The notes under the pieces are model-generated. The model saw only the letters and a list, made by a program, of their open reading frames with translations. It did no database searches and was not told the DNA's origin. A stretch of 64,000 bases of DNA, taken from NCBI GenBank assembly GCA_024226735.1, contig JAAELL010000025.1, positions 1 through 64,000 of the forward strand, written 5' to 3'. The DNA comes from a bacterium. GTDB taxonomy: Bacteria; Planctomycetota; UBA1135; GCA-002686595. The translations under genes and the position numbers were made by a program. Within the stretch, counting starts at the first letter, position 1; each line of letters opens with the position of its first letter. Below, piece after piece: positions 1 through 9,074 of the stretch.

Positions 1-39
1 GAACGCGTACGCACCGACCAAAATGCCGCACAAGAGTGA

Positions 40-52
40 ATCACACCACTAG
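40..52. mobile_element. Possible end of a second copy of the 184-bp inverted-repeat element
   Basis: The 13 bases ATCACACCACTAG, followed by G, are identical to the right end of the inverted-repeat element at 5365-5548. The bases before them differ from that element, so this may be a diverged copy or the end of a longer related element starting outside the window. It lies 50 bp beyond the stop of the minus-strand gene at 102-1235. The match is short, so this is a suggestion only. Confidence 0.35.
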
Positions 53-101
53 GAAGTTGATCGAAACGCTTCAGGAATGAAGTGCGTGCTTCCTTCATCG
101 C

Positions 102-1235
102 CTACTGGAAGAGGATCTCCACCCCATCGGTGAAGTTCGAGGTCAGCCCCGGGTTGTTGTCGCGGAACCAGCACTGGAAGCTCCACGTCTCGCCGGGCAC
201 GACCGCGACCGGCGGGCTGACCGGGATGGACTGCAGGTCGAGCGCGATGCTACCGGTCGGGCCCTGGATGATGTTCGCCGCCTGGTTGTAGCGGCCGATC
301 GTGCCCTGCAGGCAAATGAAGCCCTGCGACCCGGCGGGGTTGAAGAAGCCCTGCGTCTGACCGGCGAGGAAGTAGCCGAACTGTCCCGGCGGCAGGTCGT
401 CGGCGCGCAGAGCCACGTTGTTCGCGGCGACGGCCGTGCTGCCGGCGGCGGAAATGCGTGCCGGGAGCCCCGTCGAGTTCGGGGCGGCGGGGCCGCAGTA
501 GCTCGTTCCGATCTCGCCGTCGAGCACGAACGCCAGACCGGTGTACGTCCCGGACAAGACGCTCTGCGCGGTCGCGTTCACGACGTCGATGCGGAACACA
601 CCGCCCTGCGAGAACGCGCCCCACAGGTTGCCCGCGCTATCGAAATCGAGGTCGGAGAACCACGAACCGCCGCCCGCCATCAGGTCTCCCAGGAACGTGA
701 CGTTGCCCGTCGCAAGCTCGATCTCGAACAGGCCCTTGTCACCGATGTCGGTGATGTACGCCATGCCCGTGGGCGAGATCGCGAGCGCCGTGCCCTGATC
801 GAGGCTCGGCCCGCTGACGGTCGCGACGGGCGTCGCAGCCCCCGTCGTGCGGTCGACCGTAAACAGCTCGTTGTCGCGCCATCCGTACAGGACGTCGGTG
901 GTCGGATCGACGCTCACGCAGCGGAAGTTCCAGTTGAACCCCGTCTGGCCGACGACCGCTCCGACGCCGGTCGCGGGGTCGATGCGAAACGTCCGGTCCG
1001 GGTTCGGGTCGTTGTAGCCGTCGATCGAGAAGAAGCTGCCCGCTGCGTCGATCGCCAGTCCGCCGAACAGCGCCTCGTGACCGCTGACCGGCACCGAGCT
1101 CAGCTGCGCCCCGCTGACCGGGTCGAGCTCGATCAGATTCGGACTCGTCGGCGACGACGACAACACGTAGAGCCGGTCCTGAGCCTGCCCGGTCGCGGCG
1201 AGGGACAGCAGGAGGGCAAGGGAAACGAGTTTCAT
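102..1235 (-). CDS. Secreted beta-propeller-like protein with C-terminal module B
   Basis: 377 residues. The start at 1235 is chosen because it gives a clean signal peptide (MKLVSLALLLSLAATGQAQ) and has GGAG upstream; an in-frame extension to 1289 would add 18 residues in front of it. Residues about 20-240 contain repeated short strands of the type G-L-A-I-D-A-A-G and F-R-I-D-P-A-T-G, typical of secreted beta-propellers. Residues about 246-377 are module B, with Y-C-G-P, N-S-T-G, L-P-P-G-Q-F-G-Y-F, G-S-Q-G, P-G-E-T-W and a C-terminal N-F-T-D-G. I recognise no catalytic motif. It is probably extracellular or surface-exposed; the function is unknown. Confidence 0.85.
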   Translation of the reverse strand: MKLVSLALLLSLAATGQAQDRLYVLSSSPTSPNLIELDPVSGAQLSSVPVSGHEALFGGLAIDAAGSFFSIDGYNDPNPDRTFRIDPATGVGAVVGQTGFNWNFRCVSVDPTTDVLYGWRDNELFTVDRTTGAATPVATVSGPSLDQGTALAISPTGMAYITDIGDKGLFEIELATGNVTFLGDLMAGGGSWFSDLDFDSAGNLWGAFSQGGVFRIDVVNATAQSVLSGTYTGLAFVLDGEIGTSYCGPAAPNSTGLPARISAAGSTAVAANNVALRADDLPPGQFGYFLAGQTQGFFNPAGSQGFICLQGTIGRYNQAANIIQGPTGSIALDLQSIPVSPPVAVVPGETWSFQCWFRDNNPGLTSNFTDGVEILFQ

Positions 1236-1308
1236 GGCGGGCGACTCCGGCAGGATCGAGGGGACCCGCAGATTGTAGCGCCGCGCCAAGGAGCTGCCGG
1301 CCGTCGTC

Positions 1309-2400
1309 TCAAGGCACCTCGACGGTGATCGATTGGCTGATCTCTCCCGTGAACGTCAAGTCCGTCTCGAGCTCGGCCTCGCGCGCGCCCATCGCGACCT
1401 GCGCGACGCGCTCGACGACGACAGTCGCGTTCGCCGTCCAATCGAAGCCCGCGAGCCGGCCCGCCTCGAGGTCCCAGAGCAGCTCGGCCTCGCCGTTCAG
1501 ACCGAGCTCGAGCGCGCCCACCGAGACGTCGATCTCGGCCTCGTCGAGCTCGTCCGCGAATGCCTGCAGCGTCTGTTGTGCATCGCGCGTCGACGTGATC
1601 TCGAAGCGGACCTGCACGACGCCGACGCGGCCACCGTCCACCTCGCGCGCACCGGTGTACTTCGCCTTGACGCTCGACGCATCGTCGGGCTCGCCGACGA
1701 GGTACGCGGGATCGACGCAGATCTCCGGCCCAACGCCGAACATCACGGCCTCCGGTCGGCGCTCATGTTCCGACGCTTCGTGCTCGAGACCGAGCTCGCC
1801 CCCAGGCAGGAGCAACGCGAGGAAAGCGGCGGCGTCGACGGTCCACTCGGCGCCCTCGGCGACCTCGTCGCCCGGGACGAGCGCGCGCAGATCGACGTCC
1901 TCGACGAGGCCGGGGAGCAGCTCGCTCGGACCGTCGGCCTCGAAGGTGCGCTCGTACTCCTGTTCCTCCTCGTTCCACTCGAACAGAACGACCGAGTCCT
2001 GGAGCGGCGAGCTGCCGCTCGACTCGCCCTCTTCGGTCTCCGGTCCGATCTCGAGCGTGTGCGAGCTCGACGCCTCGATCGTGTCGTAGCTGCGCCGCAG
2101 CTTGGCGGGCGCGCCGTAGCGCATGGCGTCGAAGCGATCGGTGACGACCAGCCCGCGGTCCCACGCGAGCGTGATCCCGATCTCCGGACGGCCGTGATCG
2201 CCTTCGCCGTCGACCGTCGTCTCGACCGTCTGCAGCTCGAGCGTCATGCGCGTCTTGACGGTGCGCTCCAGCTCGCTGCCGACGCGCGGGGCGAAGGCGA
2301 CGCGGTCCGCCGTTGCAGCCCAGGCGACCAGGATCGGAGCAGAGAGGACACAGGCGGTTCCCAAAGAGGCTTGCAGAGGGGCTTGCAGCAGCGTTCGCAT
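1309..2400 (-). CDS. Secreted acidic protein of unknown function
   Basis: 363 residues. The start at 2400 is chosen over an upstream in-frame GTG/ATG because a hydrophobic signal segment begins there (MRTLLQAPLQASLG... then SAPILVAWAATA). The mature part is rich in Glu and Asp, has no Cys pattern or repeats that I recognise, and ends in strand-like segments (DLTFTGEISQSITVEV). It follows the next plus-strand gene head to head, 89 bp between starts, and is followed after 73 bp by the minus-strand module-B gene, so the two minus-strand genes may be co-transcribed. I do not recognise the family. Confidence 0.75.
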   Translation of the reverse strand: MRTLLQAPLQASLGTACVLSAPILVAWAATADRVAFAPRVGSELERTVKTRMTLELQTVETTVDGEGDHGRPEIGITLAWDRGLVVTDRFDAMRYGAPAKLRRSYDTIEASSSHTLEIGPETEEGESSGSSPLQDSVVLFEWNEEEQEYERTFEADGPSELLPGLVEDVDLRALVPGDEVAEGAEWTVDAAAFLALLLPGGELGLEHEASEHERRPEAVMFGVGPEICVDPAYLVGEPDDASSVKAKYTGAREVDGGRVGVVQVRFEITSTRDAQQTLQAFADELDEAEIDVSVGALELGLNGEAELLWDLEAGRLAGFDWTANATVVVERVAQVAMGAREAELETDLTFTGEISQSITVEVP

Positions 2401-2489
2401 TGGAGATCCGGCGTTGGAGCGACTTGGAGACACGAGGGCCGGTGGGTTGTTCGGAGAAGTCGCTCCGGGATTTCGGGTAATCTCCGCCG

Positions 2490-5294
2490 ATGCGCACGAC
2501 ACTCCTCCTCGCATCGATCCTCGTCGCCACCGCGTCCGCCCAGACAACGCGCTCGATCGGCGACCGGGGAGCGGAAGTCGGATTGAGCGAGAACTGGACG
2601 CCCAAGGTCATCAATGCGGCGATGGGCGACGATCAGTTCATCGGCACGAAGTCCCTGCGCAACTCGTTCCTCGTCCTGCTCGAATTCGACGCGTACTTGG
2701 AGAACGAGGCGGACTTTCGTCGCCGCCTGCAGATGCACACGGCGGGCATCGAAGCGAGTGGCTCGAACACGGTACTGGGCAAGTTCACGTACCGTTCGGA
2801 GGACGGCGTCGGGCGCGCGCACCAGCCCGCGTCGACGGAGATGGGCAACGGGGTCGAGATCCGCTACGACCTGACCCTCGTCGGCCGCGATGGCCTGGGC
2901 TACCTCGTGCTGCTCTGGGGCGCGGACCGCAGCGCCGGCAGCCTGAAGCACGAGGGGGATCGGATCGCGAACGCGCTGCGCTTCCCGCCACCGGATTCGG
3001 ACTGGGGCCGTTCGACGCAGCTGCGGGTGCGCGAGAAGCGCTTCGACGGCTACACGCTGCGCATCCGCGTGCAGGACTCGGTGTTCAAGGAGTCGACCTA
3101 CGCCGGTGATGCGTTCTTCAGCTTGGCGACGGCCGAGGACGAGATCGTCGCCTTCTTCCTCACGCTCGAGGACATGGACCTCGACGACGCACTCGACGCG
3201 GCGCACGAGACGCTCGTCTTCTCGTACCCGGACCTGACCGAGCGCAAGCGCTCGTCGACGACACTCGCCGGACGCGAAGCGCGTTTGGCGACGTGCGCGA
3301 CAGGCGATGAGAGCCTGACGATGGAGCTCGCGGCGATCCAGATCGCGCCGGGGCTCGCGCTCGACTTTCGCGTCCTCTACGAGGGGCCGCCCGGCGTACG
3401 AGAGGAGCTGTACCGGGGCTTGCTCGAGAGCCTCGTGGTCGTCGATCCACCGACGGTCGATGCATTCCCCGTCCCCGAGGCGACGCCGGACCCGCCGAGC
3501 GTCAACGCCCACCAGCGCGAGTGGCTCGAGGCCGCCCGACTCATCGGCTGGATCCCCGCCGGAGCCTCGGACGCCTCGCTCGCCCCCGGTGATGGGATCC
3601 TCGTCGCGCACGAAGACGGCGTCGACCTCTTGCGACCCGGCGCGGACGATTCCGAGCCGCTCCGTCGCGACGGCGAGTGGCAATTCGACCGGCGCGCGGC
3701 CGCCTGCGCGGAAGAGACCTTCATGGTCTCGGGCGACGGGGAGCTCGTGCGCATCGCCGACGGCACGAGCACTCCGACCGGCGCGCGGGCGACCGCGATC
3801 ACGGCCGCGCCAGGTGGCGGGCTCTTCCTCGTGCGCGCGGCGCCGCTGCGGAACGTGGCCGGGATCGGACAGATCGAATCGGCGACTCCGAGCACGCTCG
3901 TGCATCGCCGCCCGAGCGGGGACGAGGTCGTCATCAGCAGCTTCGTGGATCGAACGCTGCTCGACGTCGCAACCGATGCGTCCACGACCCGCGCCCTGGT
4001 GACGTCGGTAGAACGCAGCGCGTACACGACGGTGCGCTTGACGTCGGTCGACCTCGGTTCGGGCGCGCAGCGCACGCTCGGCGAATGGACGCGAGTCCGT
4101 CACCTCGGTCCCGCGCCGAACGGCTGGCTCGTCACCGGAACGCCGGTGTCCGGCGCCACAGGGATCTGGCGCGTGGCGGGTGACGGCGCGCCCGAGCTCC
4201 TCGTCAGCGGTCCGCAGCAGCTCGGCGTCGCTCTGCGTGGAGGCGAGCTCGTGCTCACGTCTTCGCTGTTCCTCGCGCCCCACTCGGGCAGGGAAGGCCG
4301 GATCCCCGTCTACTCCATCGCGGTCGACGATGTGCTCCCCGCGGGCCCCCGGTGTGCGCCGTGGACCGCCGCGGTCTTGGGCGAGATCGGCAGCGCGGCT
4401 CTGGGCGAGCACGACCCGTTCGACCGGCATCTGTTCGGTACGCGCGCGTCCATCACACGCTTCCTCGACGAGGCGAGCCGAGCCTCCGAACGTTCGATCG
4501 GCGCTCCCCTTCCGCGCGACATCGACGCCTTCGACCCGCTGCTCGCGGCCATCGCAGGCGAACCTGGCCTCGGACAAGAGGGAGCCCTCGTGCTCGTCGC
4601 GCTCCTGTCGAACGCCCTCCTGGAGCAAGGCGCGGAGTGGATCGACGCGGTCGAACCGAACATGAACGGCTTGACGTGGGAGACCGTCGAAGAGTCGACC
4701 GATCTCTGCCTGGCGGTCTTGCCCGCCCAGACGGTCGCTCTGCTCCTGGAGGGGGAGAGCCAGGCGTCGTGGATCGTCGAAAGCGCGGCGGGGCGCTCAA
4801 TGCTGATCGGCACCGACGCCGCGACGTTGCGAACGGCACTCGCCAAGCGGGAAGGACCGGACTGGTGGAGCGCCGTCGAGGCCGGCGACGCCGAGGAGCT
4901 CCTCGCGATCCTCGCCGCGCACCCCGAGAACCTTCACTTGCGCGACCGCATCTACGCCGAGCTCGCGCGACGAGAGGATCTGGCGCCGCTCGGCGCGGTC
5001 GCTGGCCGCTTCGCTCGATCGAACGCCGCGCGGGCGCAGGACCTGCTCCACTGGTTTGCCGCCCGGCACGCGACGGACGGTGCGGCCCCGACGGTCGAGG
5101 AGCTGCGAAACGCCATCGGGAAGCACCCGCGGGCGGCTGGGCTGTACCACCTGCTCGGCCTGCGCTACGAGCTCACCGGGGGGGACCAAGCGCGGGAGAA
5201 AGCGCGCGTCTGTTTCGAGCGCGCACTCGAGCTGTCTCCCTGGGGGAACTTGGCCGAGCAAGTCCAGGCGGGACTTGGACGTACGAGCGACTGA
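2490..5294 (+). CDS. Large secreted protein with TPR-like C-terminus, unknown function
   Basis: 934 residues with a signal peptide ending near residue 18 (MRTTLLLASILVATASAQ). Residues about 30-165 and 170-310 look like two alpha/beta units that each begin with a short strand and contain an F-L-V-L/F-F-L-T-L-type core, as in secreted stress-response folds, but I cannot name them. Residues about 350-610 have repeating G-D-G and strand motifs suggestive of a beta-propeller. The last about 80 residues contain a TPR-like helical pair (LYHLLGLRYELTGG, ARVCFERALELSP). No catalytic motif was seen. It is divergent from 1309-2400. Just behind its stop lies the truncated module-B relic, so its 3' flank has been rearranged. 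Confidence 0.8.
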   Translation: MRTTLLLASILVATASAQTTRSIGDRGAEVGLSENWTPKVINAAMGDDQFIGTKSLRNSFLVLLEFDAYLENEADFRRRLQMHTAGIEASGSNTVLGKFTYRSEDGVGRAHQPASTEMGNGVEIRYDLTLVGRDGLGYLVLLWGADRSAGSLKHEGDRIANALRFPPPDSDWGRSTQLRVREKRFDGYTLRIRVQDSVFKESTYAGDAFFSLATAEDEIVAFFLTLEDMDLDDALDAAHETLVFSYPDLTERKRSSTTLAGREARLATCATGDESLTMELAAIQIAPGLALDFRVLYEGPPGVREELYRGLLESLVVVDPPTVDAFPVPEATPDPPSVNAHQREWLEAARLIGWIPAGASDASLAPGDGILVAHEDGVDLLRPGADDSEPLRRDGEWQFDRRAAACAEETFMVSGDGELVRIADGTSTPTGARATAITAAPGGGLFLVRAAPLRNVAGIGQIESATPSTLVHRRPSGDEVVISSFVDRTLLDVATDASTTRALVTSVERSAYTTVRLTSVDLGSGAQRTLGEWTRVRHLGPAPNGWLVTGTPVSGATGIWRVAGDGAPELLVSGPQQLGVALRGGELVLTSSLFLAPHSGREGRIPVYSIAVDDVLPAGPRCAPWTAAVLGEIGSAALGEHDPFDRHLFGTRASITRFLDEASRASERSIGAPLPRDIDAFDPLLAAIAGEPGLGQEGALVLVALLSNALLEQGAEWIDAVEPNMNGLTWETVEESTDLCLAVLPAQTVALLLEGESQASWIVESAAGRSMLIGTDAATLRTALAKREGPDWWSAVEAGDAEELLAILAAHPENLHLRDRIYAELARREDLAPLGAVAGRFARSNAARAQDLLHWFAARHATDGAAPTVEELRNAIGKHPRAAGLYHLLGLRYELTGGDQAREKARVCFERALELSPWGNLAEQVQAGLGRTSD

Positions 5295-5332
5295 GCATCT
5301 CCGTAGCGCTCTCGTTACGAGGCCCCACCACC

Positions 5333-5719
5333 CGCTTCGACGGTCAGATCGGCAGCTCGGGCATCTAGTGGTGTGATGCAGACAGTTGCGGTCTTATCCC
5401 GAGTTCGCGTGTGCGTGCCACAAGGCGCAGCGGCAATGCAACTTCGCTGCCAATACGGTGATACTGGGATTGGTCGCAGGAGCCGCAACGCCGTGGCGCG
5501 TGCATGCGGGCCGGGATACGACTGCGAATGTCTGCATCACACCACTAGGGTTCGTTCACGGTCCGCATCGACGTCAACAACGTTCCGGTCGCCGACACGG
5601 GCGTGCCGATGGACCCGGCCGTCATCGCGCTGGGCCCGGGCAACTGGTACTTCCAGTGCTGGTACCGCAGCGACGGTGGCAACAACTTCACCGACGCGAC
5701 CTGCGTGCTCTTCTTCTAA
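5333..5719 (+). pseudogene. Relic of a module-B protein gene, interrupted by an inserted element
   Basis: Before the inserted element, 5333-5364 reads RFDGQIGSSGI. After it, 5549-5719 reads GSFTVRIDVNNVPVADTGV... and ends N-F-T-D-A-T-C-V-L-F-F-stop. Together these align with RFDGQVGNTGIS/GSLTIRVDVNAVPVADTGV in the intact gene at 5998-7367, so the element sits exactly inside the homologous region. The rest of the gene, including modules A and the signal peptide, is missing upstream, where the preceding gene ends at 5294. Only the final third of module B is left. The paralogue next door and the relic probably arose by tandem duplication. Confidence 0.8.
5365..5548. mobile_element. 184-bp MITE-like element with about 37-bp terminal inverted repeats
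   Basis: Left end CTAGTGGTGTGATGCAGACA and right end TGTCTGCATCACACCACTAG are perfect reverse complements over 20 bases; extended to 37 bases there are four mismatches. The interior (about 110 bp) contains no plausible coding region. Ends of the form C-TA-G would allow a TA target duplication, as used by IS630/Tc1-mariner transposases, but that assignment is inference. The element interrupts the module-B relic at 5333-5719, which shows it is an insertion and not a hairpin belonging to the locus. No transposase gene is in the window, so it would be non-autonomous. Confidence 0.8.
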
Positions 5720-5764
5720 CAGAAAGCACCATGAGCCGGGCCTGACGGTGCGGCATTCGAAATC

Positions 5765-5799
5765 AGCGGCCCCGCGGTCCTTTGGATCGCGGGGCCGCT
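5765..5799. terminator. Strong hairpin after the module-B relic
   Basis: A 12-bp perfect GC-rich stem (AGCGGCCCCGCG with CGCGGGGCCGCT) extends inward by four more pairs, one of them G-T, to a TTT loop. It lies 45 bp behind the relic's stop codon and has no T tract on the plus strand. It is probably the old terminator of the decayed gene. Confidence 0.6.
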
Positions 5800-5997
5800 C
5801 GCATTGGAGTACGCACAATCCCCTAACGAGCCACAGGTGAATGCCCACCAGCCAGAACCGCAGTTCCAATTGCCTGATCTAGGCTAGTCGTAGCTCCGCG
5901 ACTCGGAGCCATGACCTGCCCCGCCTCGAACGTGCGTTCGCAGGACCCGTTTTTTGGCCCGCGGGTATCCGCCGGCTCTCTCAATCCAAAGACACTC

Positions 5998-7367
5998 ATG
6001 AAGCTTCAACGAATCCTCCTCTTGCCCTCCGCGCTCCTCGTGTGCGCGACGGCGCACGCCAGCTGGCGAACGTCGACGACTGTGCGGCAGCCGAGGCCGA
6101 CACCTTCCTCGGCACCGGCCTGGTTGGATACAGCAACGGCGCTGCAACGACAGGCGCCGAAGGCCAGGCAGAACTCAACTGCTACGAGTTCGGCACCAGC
6201 GGTGTCGAGAACGACATCTGGTTCAACTGGGTCCCCGACGTGACGGGGATGGCGACGATCCACACGTGCTTGTCCGTGGGCATCGACTCGAAGCTCGCGG
6301 CGTACCCCGGCGGCAATTGCCCCGCGGACGGCTCGTCGCTCGACTGCAACGACGACACGTGCGGGCTCCTCTCGGAGATCTCGTTCCCGGTCGAGTTCGG
6401 CGAGTGCTACCTCATCCAGGTCGGCTCGTTCCCCGGCGGGACCCCCGGCGCGGGCACGCTCGACATCAGCATCGCTCCGCTGCCGCCGATCCCCGTCTCG
6501 GGAGTCGATGACTGCGCCTTCGCCGACACCGAGGTCCAGGTCGGCCCCGGCTCGCTCGCGATGACCCTCGGGACGACGGGTGCGGAGGGCCAGAATGAGG
6601 CCTTCTGCTACGCGTTCGGCCTGTCCGGCATCGACAACGACGTCTGGTTCACCTACTTCGCCACTTCAGACGGCGACGTCCGGATCGAGACCTGTGCGAG
6701 CGCAGCCGGCGACTCGAAGCTCGCCGTGTACCCGGGCGGCATCGGCTGCCCGGCGGACGGCACGTCTCTCGCCTGCAACGACGACATCTGCAGCGTTCGC
6801 TCGGGAGTCAACTTCCCCGCCAAGGCCGGCCAGTCCTACCTCGTGCAGCTCGGCAACTTCCCGGGCGGCTCGGGCACGGCCTTCACGCTCGACATCATCG
6901 AGTCCGGCGCGGGCAACGTGAACCTCGGCGCCAACTACTGCCCGAACAACGCGAACTCGACCGGTAGCCCCGGCAGGATCGGCGCGGTCGGTAGCGCGTC
7001 CCTCACCGACAACAACCTCTACCTCTGCGCCATCGACCTGCCCTGCGACGAGTTCGGCTACTTCGTCGCGGGCGACGGTCAGGGCTTCGTGGACCTGCCG
7101 ATGGTGGGCCTCTCGAACGGCTTCTTCTGCATCGGCGGCACGCCGATGAACATCGGGCGCTTCGACGGCCAGGTCGGCAACACCGGGATCTCCGGCTCGC
7201 TGACGATCCGCGTCGACGTCAACGCGGTCCCGGTCGCCGACACCGGCGTCCCGATGGACCCGGGCGTCATCGCGCTCTTGCCCGGCGACTGGTACTTCCA
7301 GTGCTGGTACCGCAACGACGGCGGCAACAACTTCACCGACGCGACCTGCGTGACGTTCGTCCCGTAG
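5998..7367 (+). CDS. Secreted protein with two modules A and module B; frameshift after the signal peptide
   Basis: ATG at 5998 begins a signal peptide (MKLQRILLLPSALLVCATAHA), but the mature protein continues in another frame from about 6060 (QLANVDDCAAAEADTF). One extra C near 6058-6061 (reading GCCCAG) would restore A-H-A-Q-L-A-N-V-D-D-C, which matches the A-Q-A-Q start of the paralogue at 36878-38680. The mature part has module A twice (EGQAELNCYEFG...CNDDTCG and EGQNEAFCYAFG...CNDDICS), then a module B variant ending N-F-T-D-A-T-C-V-T-F-V-P. Without repair, translation would have to start at 6042 without a signal peptide. The same leader bases CAATCCA precede this gene and 36878-38680. 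Predicted extracellular, disulfide-rich; function unknown. Confidence 0.8.
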
Positions 7368-7390
7368 GCGCTTCCAAAGCACTCTAGTTG

Positions 7391-7426
7391 GAACGGGCGG
7401 CCTCGTGCTTCGGCGCGGGGCCGTTC
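7391..7426. terminator. Bidirectional hairpin with TTCG loop between convergent genes
   Basis: GAACGG pairs with CCGTTC, and inside, after a 4-base bulge, CCTCGTGC pairs with GCGCGGGG around a C(TTCG)G tetraloop. It fills the gap between the stops of 5998-7367 and 7428-9074, so it can serve both convergent transcripts. Confidence 0.55.
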
Positions 7427-7427
7427 G

Positions 7428-9074
7428 TCATTGGGGCCGCTCGACGGACACGCGCTGGCCCGGTTCGACGTCACGCACGACGGTCTCCGCGCCATCGGGC
7501 CACGTGACGTGCACGTCGACGCGCGCGGCGTCCGCGGGCAGACCGAAGTGAGCGTAGGGAGCGTTGGCGCTCTGGTAGCTCCCCTTGCCGTGCACCCAGC
7601 GCGTCCACGTCCGGCCCGGCGCGCGGACCTCGACGCGGCTACCGAGGCCCCGGCGGTTGGACGGGTGCGGGGCGTCGTCGAGCTCGACGATCAGCCACGG
7701 GCCGCGTGCGCCGTCGTTCTCGAGCACGCGCAGTGGCCCGTTCAGCGCCCCGGCGACGACGTCGATGTCGCCGTCGCCGTCGAGGTCCCCGAACGCGGCG
7801 CTGCGGTCGCAATGCGTAGCGGCGAGCCAGTCGCCGCCGCGCGTGTGCAGGACCGCGCGGAAGCGCTCGCCGTCGCGCTCGAACAAGAGCGGCGTCTGCG
7901 CGTGGTTCCAGTTGCGCGGCGCCGTGACGACCTCGGGGTACACGTGGCCGTTGAACGTGACGAGATCCTCGTCGCCGTCGTGGTCGAAGTCGTAGAACAT
8001 CGACGCCCAACCGACGAACGGTCGCGTCAGCATGGCGAGCCCCATGCGCTGGGTCTGGTCCTCGAACAGGAGCTCGCCCAGATTCACGTGCAGCGTGTTC
8101 GTGTCGTTCATGAAGTTGGACGTACAAAGATCCGGCAGGCCGTCGCCGTTCACGTCGCCGACCGCGATCCCCATCGTCGCCTGCTCGACGCCGAACTCGT
8201 TGACCGCGAGGCCCGCGTGTAGTGCCGCCTCTTCGAAACGGCCGTCGGCTCCGCGCCGGAACAGGAAGTTCCCACCGGAGTCGTTCCCGACGAAGATCTC
8301 GGCGCGCGCGTCGCCGTCGAGGTCCAGGATCAGCACGCCGAGCCCGAACGCGGGCGGCGCGTCGCAGCCCGAGCTCTGCGTCACGTCGCGGAACGTTCCG
8401 TCGCCCTGGTTCTCCCACAAGACGTCGGCCTCGGGGTCGAGCCCGCGCGGACCGAGGAAGACGTCGGCGCCGAGGTAGGTCGTGCGTGGCGGCGGGTTCC
8501 GCGCGTCGAAGCGCAGGTAGTTGGCGACGTAGAGGTCGAGGTCCCCGTCGCCGTCGACGTCGCCGAACGCGGCCGCGGTGCTCCACGCCGCGTCCACCAG
8601 GCCGGCGGCTTCGGTCACTTCGACGAATCGCCCGCCTTCGTTGCAGAGGAGCGCGTTGCGCCCGTAGCACGCGACGAAGAGATCATCGAAGCCGTCCCCG
8701 TCGTAGTCGGCGACGGCCACGCCGAAGCCCCAACGCTGGAAGTCGACCGTCCCTTCGGTCACGTCCGTGAAACGCCAGCCGCCGTCATTGCGAAAGAGCC
8801 GGCAGCCCGGGCCGCGTTCGGGGTCGTCGAGCGTCGCGCCGTTCGCCACGAAGACGTCCAGGTCGCCGTCGGCGTCGTAGTCGATGAGCGCGAGCCCGCC
8901 GCCCTTGACCTCGAGGATCTGCGTCGACGGCGTCGCGCCCGACGTCGTGACGAAGTCGATCCCCGTCTTCTGCGTGACGTCGGTGAAGTGCAAGGGAGCG
9001 CCCGGCGCGTCGGACACCGTCGCCTCCTTTCCGCAGGCGCTCACGAGGACCGCCAGGATCCACAGTCCTCTCAC
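7428..9074 (-). CDS. FG-GAP/VCBS repeat lipoprotein with C-terminal ASPIC/UnbV domain
   Basis: 548 residues from a GTG start at 9074, which overlaps the TGA of the upstream TPR gene as GTGA and has GGAG 11 bases before it; an ATG at 9095 is possible but unneeded. The N-terminus (RGLWILAVLVSACG) looks like a lipoprotein signal with Cys near residue 15. Residues about 30-450 carry repeated D-x-D-G-D-G-D-x-D-L calcium-binding motifs of FG-GAP/VCBS propeller blades. The last about 75 residues are an ASPIC/UnbV domain (LGSRVEVRAPG...WPDGAE). Such proteins (CRTAC1-like) are exported Ca-binding propellers of unclear role. It forms a two-gene operon with 9071-9907; the same pair recurs at 38852-41964. 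Confidence 0.9.
   Translation of the reverse strand: MRGLWILAVLVSACGKEATVSDAPGAPLHFTDVTQKTGIDFVTTSGATPSTQILEVKGGGLALIDYDADGDLDVFVANGATLDDPERGPGCRLFRNDGGWRFTDVTEGTVDFQRWGFGVAVADYDGDGFDDLFVACYGRNALLCNEGGRFVEVTEAAGLVDAAWSTAAAFGDVDGDGDLDLYVANYLRFDARNPPPRTTYLGADVFLGPRGLDPEADVLWENQGDGTFRDVTQSSGCDAPPAFGLGVLILDLDGDARAEIFVGNDSGGNFLFRRGADGRFEEAALHAGLAVNEFGVEQATMGIAVGDVNGDGLPDLCTSNFMNDTNTLHVNLGELLFEDQTQRMGLAMLTRPFVGWASMFYDFDHDGDEDLVTFNGHVYPEVVTAPRNWNHAQTPLLFERDGERFRAVLHTRGGDWLAATHCDRSAAFGDLDGDGDIDVVAGALNGPLRVLENDGARGPWLIVELDDAPHPSNRRGLGSRVEVRAPGRTWTRWVHGKGSYQSANAPYAHFGLPADAARVDVHVTWPDGAETVVRDVEPGQRVSVERPQ

Noticed and set aside
1333-2586. Plus-strand frame over the gene at 1309-2400
   Set aside because: Composition is Arg/Leu/Ala-rich without motifs, and the minus strand has a signal peptide and balanced composition.
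2244-4628. Long open antisense frame opposite the gene at 2490-5294, and similar ones opposite 19855-21708, 43517-46564 and 61904-64000
   Set aside because: High-GC DNA keeps antisense frames open. Their translations are dominated by Arg, Ala and Val without domains or signals, while the opposite strand carries recognisable proteins.
5365-5548. The inverted repeat as a transcription terminator of 2490-5294
   Set aside because: Arms are separated by about 110 bp and the element splits a homologous protein segment, which fits insertion.
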